This document shows positions 40,022 through 43,981 of a stretch of DNA of 43,981 nt, piece after piece. Numbering within the stretch: position 1 is the first letter of the stretch; each line of letters opens with the position of its first letter. A program made the position numbers and the translations under genes. The stretch covers positions 1-43,981 of the forward strand of contig JAGXSS010000035.1 in NCBI GenBank assembly GCA_018334055.1, read 5' to 3'. Source of the DNA: Peptococcaceae bacterium. Lineage in GTDB: Bacteria; Bacillota; UBA994. Below the pieces are notes generated by a model that had not been told where the DNA came from, made no database searches, and saw only the letters and a program-made list of their open reading frames with translations.

Positions 40022-40093
40022 CTCTAGCAGTCTACCTCTCTAGCAGTCTACATCTCTGCCGAGTTGTCAACCACATTAGTGATACTATATCAC
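40022..40093 (-). promoter_or_regulatory. Promoter region with tandem repeat and dyad upstream of the GGDEF gene
   Basis: CTCTAGCAGTCTAC occurs twice in tandem (40022-40035 and 40038-40051, 16-bp period). Upstream on the minus strand lies TTGACA (40070-40065), and next to it the dyad GTGATA-TAG-TATCAC (40093-40079). No good -10 box is spaced 17 bp from TTGACA. The elements suggest regulated transcription of the signalling gene. Confidence 0.5.
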
Positions 40094-40140
40094 AACAATG
40101 GCACTACACCAACAATATCTACACCGCGGAGCAACGGCCG

Positions 40141-42270
40141 TTACTCCGCTTCTACCAAGGAAAAATCAATGGTGGCCTCCTCCAGATTAACCTTCTCCAC
40201 CTTGACCAGCACCATGTCGCCCAAGCGATAGCGCTTCTTGGTGCGTCGCCCGATGAGGGCATAGTTTTCGGCATCGTGGAGGTAGTAATCGTCGTGGAGA
40301 GCGGAGACATGCACCAGACCCTCAACCGTGTTCGGTAGCTCCACAAAGAAACCAAAAGAAACAGTGCCGGAAATCATGCCTTGGAAGGTCTCGCCCACTT
40401 TATCGGCCATGAACTCGGCTTTCTTTAGGCCGTCCACAGCGCGCTCAGCCTCGGTGGCGAGACTTTCTCTGGCGGAGGAGTGCCGTGCGGCCCTATCGAC
40501 CACCTCTGTGAGCACCGGATGACGCTGCTCCGCGAGCTGGCCGACTCTTAAAACCTCTTTGATAATGCGATGGATTAGTAAGTCCGGGTAGCGCCTGATG
40601 GGCGAGGTGAAGTGGCAGTAGTACTTGGCTGCCAGACCAAAATGCCCAGAGCACAGCGGGCTGTAACGGGCGCGCATCATGGCGCGAAGCAACACACGGT
40701 TGATGAGCTTTTCTTCGGGTCGTCCCACGAGGTCTTGCATGACCTGGCGAAAAGACTGGGGATGTATCGGCCCCCGCGGGGTCTTGATGCGCAAGCCAAA
40801 ATTATTGAGCAGCAAATTGAGGTCCTCTATTTTTTCTGACAGGGGCTCTTCGTGCACTCGGTAGACAAAGGGCACTTCCATCGCAAAAAAGCGCTCGGCG
40901 ATAGTTTCGTTCGCGGCCAGCATGAACTCTTCAATGATGCTGTCGGCGACCGTAGGGTTCCGCTGGGCAATGTCGATGGCCTTACCTTGACTGTCTAGGG
41001 TGATTTTGGCTTCGGACAATTCAAAGTTGATGGCGCCGCGTCTGGCGCGCTTGGCGAGGAGTATCTGGCGCAGAGCTGCCATGTGATCTACATGGGTGAG
41101 TTGCGCGGCGTACCGCGTGCGAAGCTCCGGGTCACCCTCGAGTAATGAATTGACCTCCGTATAGGTAAACCTCTCGCACGTCCTAATGACGCTCTCAAAA
41201 AGGTCCTGACGGACTACCTGTCCGCTAGGGTCAATTTCCATCTCTAGGCTGAGAGCCAGGCGATCTACCCGCGGGTGCAGGCTACAGATGCCATTAGAGA
41301 GCTCCGGTGGTAACATCGGTATAACTTGATTGAGCAGGTAGATACTCGTGCCGCGCCAGAAAGCTTCGCGATCGAGCGCGGTGTTTTCGCGCACATAATG
41401 AGCCACGTCGGCTATATGAACCCCCAGGCGGTAGTTGCCATTCCCCTGCAGTTCCACCTCTACGGCGTCGTCGAGGTCCTTGGCATCCGCGCCATCGATG
41501 GTTACTATGTTGTTCCCACGCAAATCGCGCCTACCCACGATGTCTTGCTCGCAGATCTCGAGGTTACGACCGTGGAGTTGAGCTACCACCTCGTCAGGAA
41601 ATTCGCGCGGCAAGTTAAGTTGACGGGCCACGGCCGATATAGCGACCGAGGGTGCCGTGGCTACACCCAAAATTTCTATAACTTCGCCCTCAGGGCCATG
41701 CCGCCGCACCGGCCAGCGCGTTATGCGGACCACAACCTTATCGCCATCCTGCGCCTGCATGGTCTTGCCCTTGGGTATCAAAACCTCGACTAGTAAGCGC
41801 TTCTCGTCCGGTTTGACAAAGCCCATTTCTCCATTAAACCCGCTGAAATTGCCGACAATATGGTCGTTCCCCCGCCTGAGGACACGGATGATCTCGCCCT
41901 CGGCCCGGCGATCGGCAGTGGGTTTCTGTAGCAGTCGCGCCACCACCCGGTCATTGTGCAAAGCATCGCCTAGGGCGTGGCTGGGGATGTAGACATCGCC
42001 TTCTTTGCCGCCATTTTGCGGTATCACAAACCCATAGCCTTGTTTTTGCATCGCGAGTAGACCGACCACGAGGTTCATTTGCTCCGGCAAACCGTAGCGG
42101 TTGTAGCGCGTCTTTATAATGAAGCCTTCCTGTTCCAGCCGCGCAACTACCTCCTTCCATGGCGCATCATCCCCGTGCTCCCCGGCCAGAGCGGCCACTA
42201 ACTCCCCCTCGGTCATGGGTTTATATATTCTTTGCTTCATGAAGCCTAGTATTTTTTCTTGATCTTGCAC
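40141..42270 (-). CDS. rnr: Ribonuclease R
   Basis: A 709-residue 3'-5' exoribonuclease of the RNase II/R family that degrades structured RNA and assists tmRNA-mediated quality control. An N-terminal winged helix (FMKQRIYKPMTEGELVAALA) and cold-shock domains precede the RNB core with NIVTIDGADAKDLDDAVEVE, whose aspartates bind the metal. A C-terminal S1 domain follows (GTVSFGFFVELPNTVEGLVH). GTG start with AAGGGAG upstream. In many Bacillota rnr adjoins smpB-ssrA; here about 7.5 kb of other genes lie between. Confidence 0.96.
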   Translation of the reverse strand: MQDQEKILGFMKQRIYKPMTEGELVAALAGEHGDDAPWKEVVARLEQEGFIIKTRYNRYGLPEQMNLVVGLLAMQKQGYGFVIPQNGGKEGDVYIPSHALGDALHNDRVVARLLQKPTADRRAEGEIIRVLRRGNDHIVGNFSGFNGEMGFVKPDEKRLLVEVLIPKGKTMQAQDGDKVVVRITRWPVRRHGPEGEVIEILGVATAPSVAISAVARQLNLPREFPDEVVAQLHGRNLEICEQDIVGRRDLRGNNIVTIDGADAKDLDDAVEVELQGNGNYRLGVHIADVAHYVRENTALDREAFWRGTSIYLLNQVIPMLPPELSNGICSLHPRVDRLALSLEMEIDPSGQVVRQDLFESVIRTCERFTYTEVNSLLEGDPELRTRYAAQLTHVDHMAALRQILLAKRARRGAINFELSEAKITLDSQGKAIDIAQRNPTVADSIIEEFMLAANETIAERFFAMEVPFVYRVHEEPLSEKIEDLNLLLNNFGLRIKTPRGPIHPQSFRQVMQDLVGRPEEKLINRVLLRAMMRARYSPLCSGHFGLAAKYYCHFTSPIRRYPDLLIHRIIKEVLRVGQLAEQRHPVLTEVVDRAARHSSARESLATEAERAVDGLKKAEFMADKVGETFQGMISGTVSFGFFVELPNTVEGLVHVSALHDDYYLHDAENYALIGRRTKKRYRLGDMVLVKVEKVNLEEATIDFSLVEAE

Positions 42271-42329
42271 TTTGCTCGCTGCTCCCTTCGTCCTCGTTCT
42301 TATTATGTGCTGAGATCCCCATAGTCATT

Positions 42330-43676
42330 TTAGGCGATAAAACTGGCCAAAGCTCGGGCGAGGACCGCAGCTAATACCCTTTTGTTGTGCTCTTTTAGGT
42401 CGTCGGCAAATTTGTCCAGACCGACAACGAAAATGAAAAAGTAAAGAGGAATTTCGCGGCTCGCCTTTAACTCCAACAATGTCTCCTGCCAAGCAAAAAG
42501 AGCTTCCTCGCGTTCTTCGCTTTTTGCGAGACAAATCTTGAGCAAGTGGCGCAGGGGTTTGAAGGTAGCGGTAACAGGGGGCATTGTCTTGCTCACGGTT
42601 CGGGTCGCCAAACAACGAAGCCAGTAAAGCACTAGATGCAAGTCCTCGTTCTCGCTCTCACTCGACAAGGCCTCAAGAAAGGTGTGCAAATCCTCACCTT
42701 TTGCCCACCTGGCCAGACCACATTGCAAGATTACCACGGGGTCACGCACCGCGATCGGCATCGGCAGGTAAATTTCGGCTCCTGCTCTCCCCTCGGCTCG
42801 TGCCACCGCAAAGCGGGCGAACTCGCGGGTCAGCTCAGCCCTTTCCGCCAACGCTGAGTTACCGACCTGTGCGGCGAGAAACTCTACTTCATGAGCCGCG
42901 GCCACGAGTTTTGCTAGGCTGCCTTGCTTGGTCGCTGTGCGCAACATGTTGTGGACTAAAGTTTCCCATTTGATGTCCATGTCCTCTTGGCAGGCCCGGT
43001 ACTTGACCGCAAGAAAAATGGCCCGGCGATGCATTTTCATAGCTTGGTCATAATCCTGCTCTAGGTGGGCCGCAATAGCTAGGTAACGATAACATTCTAA
43101 GCAAAGCAAAAGATACTTCTGTGGTCGGGCCGCTACCCGCTTTTGCAGGGCGCGCTGAGCTAAACGCAACAACTCTTGCGCAAGACCCGCCTGACCCAGC
43201 AGGCAAGCGCTCTTGCCGGCAAGTAATCTAGCCTGGGCCAAGGCCATTGGCTGGAGATCATCACCGTGTAAGGCGAGTAGGTGCGTGAGCACCGCCAAAC
43301 TGCCGCGGTAATCCCCGCCCAAAAAGTGCCGCTCGGCCAGCACCACTTGTTCAACAGCGCGGGGCGGCATATCAGGTAGTGGTCTGCCTGTGTATCCCCC
43401 GAGAGGTTCAGACTCATCCATCGCGTGCCGAGGCGAGTAGAGTCTGCTGGGGTGGGCGTGCAGGAGCAAGGATAGACTCTCGATGACCTGCTCCTTGGTG
43501 CTCTGCGGCTCGCTGTCGCCGAGAATGGTCGTGAGATACTGCTTGGACGTACCGAGGAGGCGTGCCGCCTCCGCCACGGTCATATTGTTCTCGGCGAGCA
43601 AGGCTCGCACATTCTCTACCCACGTTGCCTTAAACAGATACCCGCCCCCTCGCCGTAGATCATCTTGCCGTGGCAT
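42330..43676 (-). CDS. XRE-TPR transcriptional regulator
   Basis: A 448-residue regulator. The N-terminal helix-turn-helix is NMTVAEAARLLGTSKQYLTT at about 31-50. Helical repeats fill most of the remainder (about 100-350), for example RLLAGKSACLLGQAGLAQEL and CYRYLAIAAHLEQDYDQAMK, resembling peptide-binding TPR regulators. The C-terminal part contains a hydrophobic segment IPLYFFIFVVGLDKF. It is divergent from a small secreted protein gene, which could be its target or signal. Start uncertain because no strong ribosome binding site precedes the ATG. Confidence 0.75.
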   Translation of the reverse strand: MPRQDDLRRGGGYLFKATWVENVRALLAENNMTVAEAARLLGTSKQYLTTILGDSEPQSTKEQVIESLSLLLHAHPSRLYSPRHAMDESEPLGGYTGRPLPDMPPRAVEQVVLAERHFLGGDYRGSLAVLTHLLALHGDDLQPMALAQARLLAGKSACLLGQAGLAQELLRLAQRALQKRVAARPQKYLLLCLECYRYLAIAAHLEQDYDQAMKMHRRAIFLAVKYRACQEDMDIKWETLVHNMLRTATKQGSLAKLVAAAHEVEFLAAQVGNSALAERAELTREFARFAVARAEGRAGAEIYLPMPIAVRDPVVILQCGLARWAKGEDLHTFLEALSSESENEDLHLVLYWLRCLATRTVSKTMPPVTATFKPLRHLLKICLAKSEEREEALFAWQETLLELKASREIPLYFFIFVVGLDKFADDLKEHNKRVLAAVLARALASFIA

Positions 43677-43737
43677 GGAACCTATAGCTGTTTCTCCCGT
43701 CTAACAAATTGAAACCACAATGAAGGGAGATACTTTT

Positions 43738-43981
43738 ATGAAACGCATTTTAATCCTCACCCTAATCCTCACCTTGCTCGCTCTACCGGCTTCAGGTATG
43801 CTAAAGCTTCTTGATCCCGCTATCGCCGCGGAATTAGAGCTCATCGCCCGCACCCATGTTGCTACCGAGAGGAACATCCCCCTTGCCCAAGTCGTTGTTG
43901 CTAACCCTTGGTTGCTTGAACTGCGGGGCCTCGAAATGGAGGTCTATGTGATTCCCCTCGTCATCCGCGAAGAGAAAGTCA
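43738..43981 (+). CDS. Secreted protein, N-terminal part only
   Basis: Partial gene cut by the window end (about 81 residues). A clear signal peptide, MKRILILTLILTLLALPASG, is followed by LKLLDPAIAAELELIARTHV and VVVANPWLLELRGLEMEVYV. AAGGGAG lies just before the ATG. Family not recognised. It is divergent from the XRE-TPR regulator with a 61-bp shared intergenic region. Confidence 0.75.
   Translation, partial: MKRILILTLILTLLALPASGMLKLLDPAIAAELELIARTHVATERNIPLAQVVVANPWLLELRGLEMEVYVIPLVIREEKV

Noticed and set aside
1-43981. CRISPR array or tRNA genes
   Set aside because: No regularly spaced short repeats were seen, and the only tRNA-like ends belong to the tmRNA.

Overview
The window has two parts. 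Positions 1 to about 31.6 kb hold an incomplete siphovirus-type prophage plus a type I restriction-modification locus. Positions 31.65 kb to the end hold host chromosome. The host looks like a member of the Bacillota, probably Clostridia-like. This rests on strong AGGAGG-type ribosome binding sites, frequent TTG/GTG starts, a BlaI/M56 regulatory pair and phage families typical of clostridial prophages. I cannot name a genus.

Prophage, almost entirely on the minus strand, read from right to left. (a) Lysogeny control (23.3-24.6 kb): an ImmR-like XRE repressor and an ImmA-like metalloprotease, with two near-identical 25-bp operators. (b) Early/replication genes (12.1-23.3 kb): small proteins, a sigma-like regulator behind a structured leader, a DUF2800 nuclease-like protein, a DUF2815 protein, family A DNA polymerase, BRO/KilAC antirepressor, DUF4406-like protein, VirE-type primase-helicase, VRR-NUC, HNH endonuclease and SNF2-like helicase. 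(c) A late switch (11.6-12.1 kb): an ArpU/RinA-like regulator followed by a candidate activator-dependent promoter and a terminator. (d) Packaging (5.6-11.6 kb): HNH, small terminase, ParB-methyltransferase, DUF4314, DUF5049 and large terminase. (e) Head and tail (1-5.6 kb): portal, ClpP-like protease, HK97 capsid, connectors, major tail protein and the tail assembly chaperones G and G-T, joined by a programmed -1 frameshift. Tape measure, lysis and integrase genes are not in the window. One plus-strand gene (5689-6093) interrupts the late operon as an independent moron with its own consensus promoter and dyad.

The plus-strand block 24.67-31.4 kb encodes a small XRE protein behind a perfect 30-bp palindrome, then hsdM, hsdS and hsdR in overlapping order. 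It lies between the phage immunity region and the 3' end of the tmRNA gene, a classic integration site.

Host region (minus strand): ssrA, smpB and lysS; a MacB/LolD-type ABC transporter; an operon of a small membrane protein, a BlaI-type repressor and a short M56 protease; a PAS/GGDEF/HD-GYP signalling protein; rnr; and an XRE-TPR regulator. Divergent from the last is the start of a secreted protein. Matching operators precede the BlaI operon and the ABC transporter operon, so the repressor probably controls both.

The most unusual signals are the autonomous moron, a homologous RNA-like leader present twice (before the antirepressor and before the DUF2800 operon), the attenuator-like leader of the sigma-like gene, and the palindrome-controlled XRE gene heading the restriction locus.
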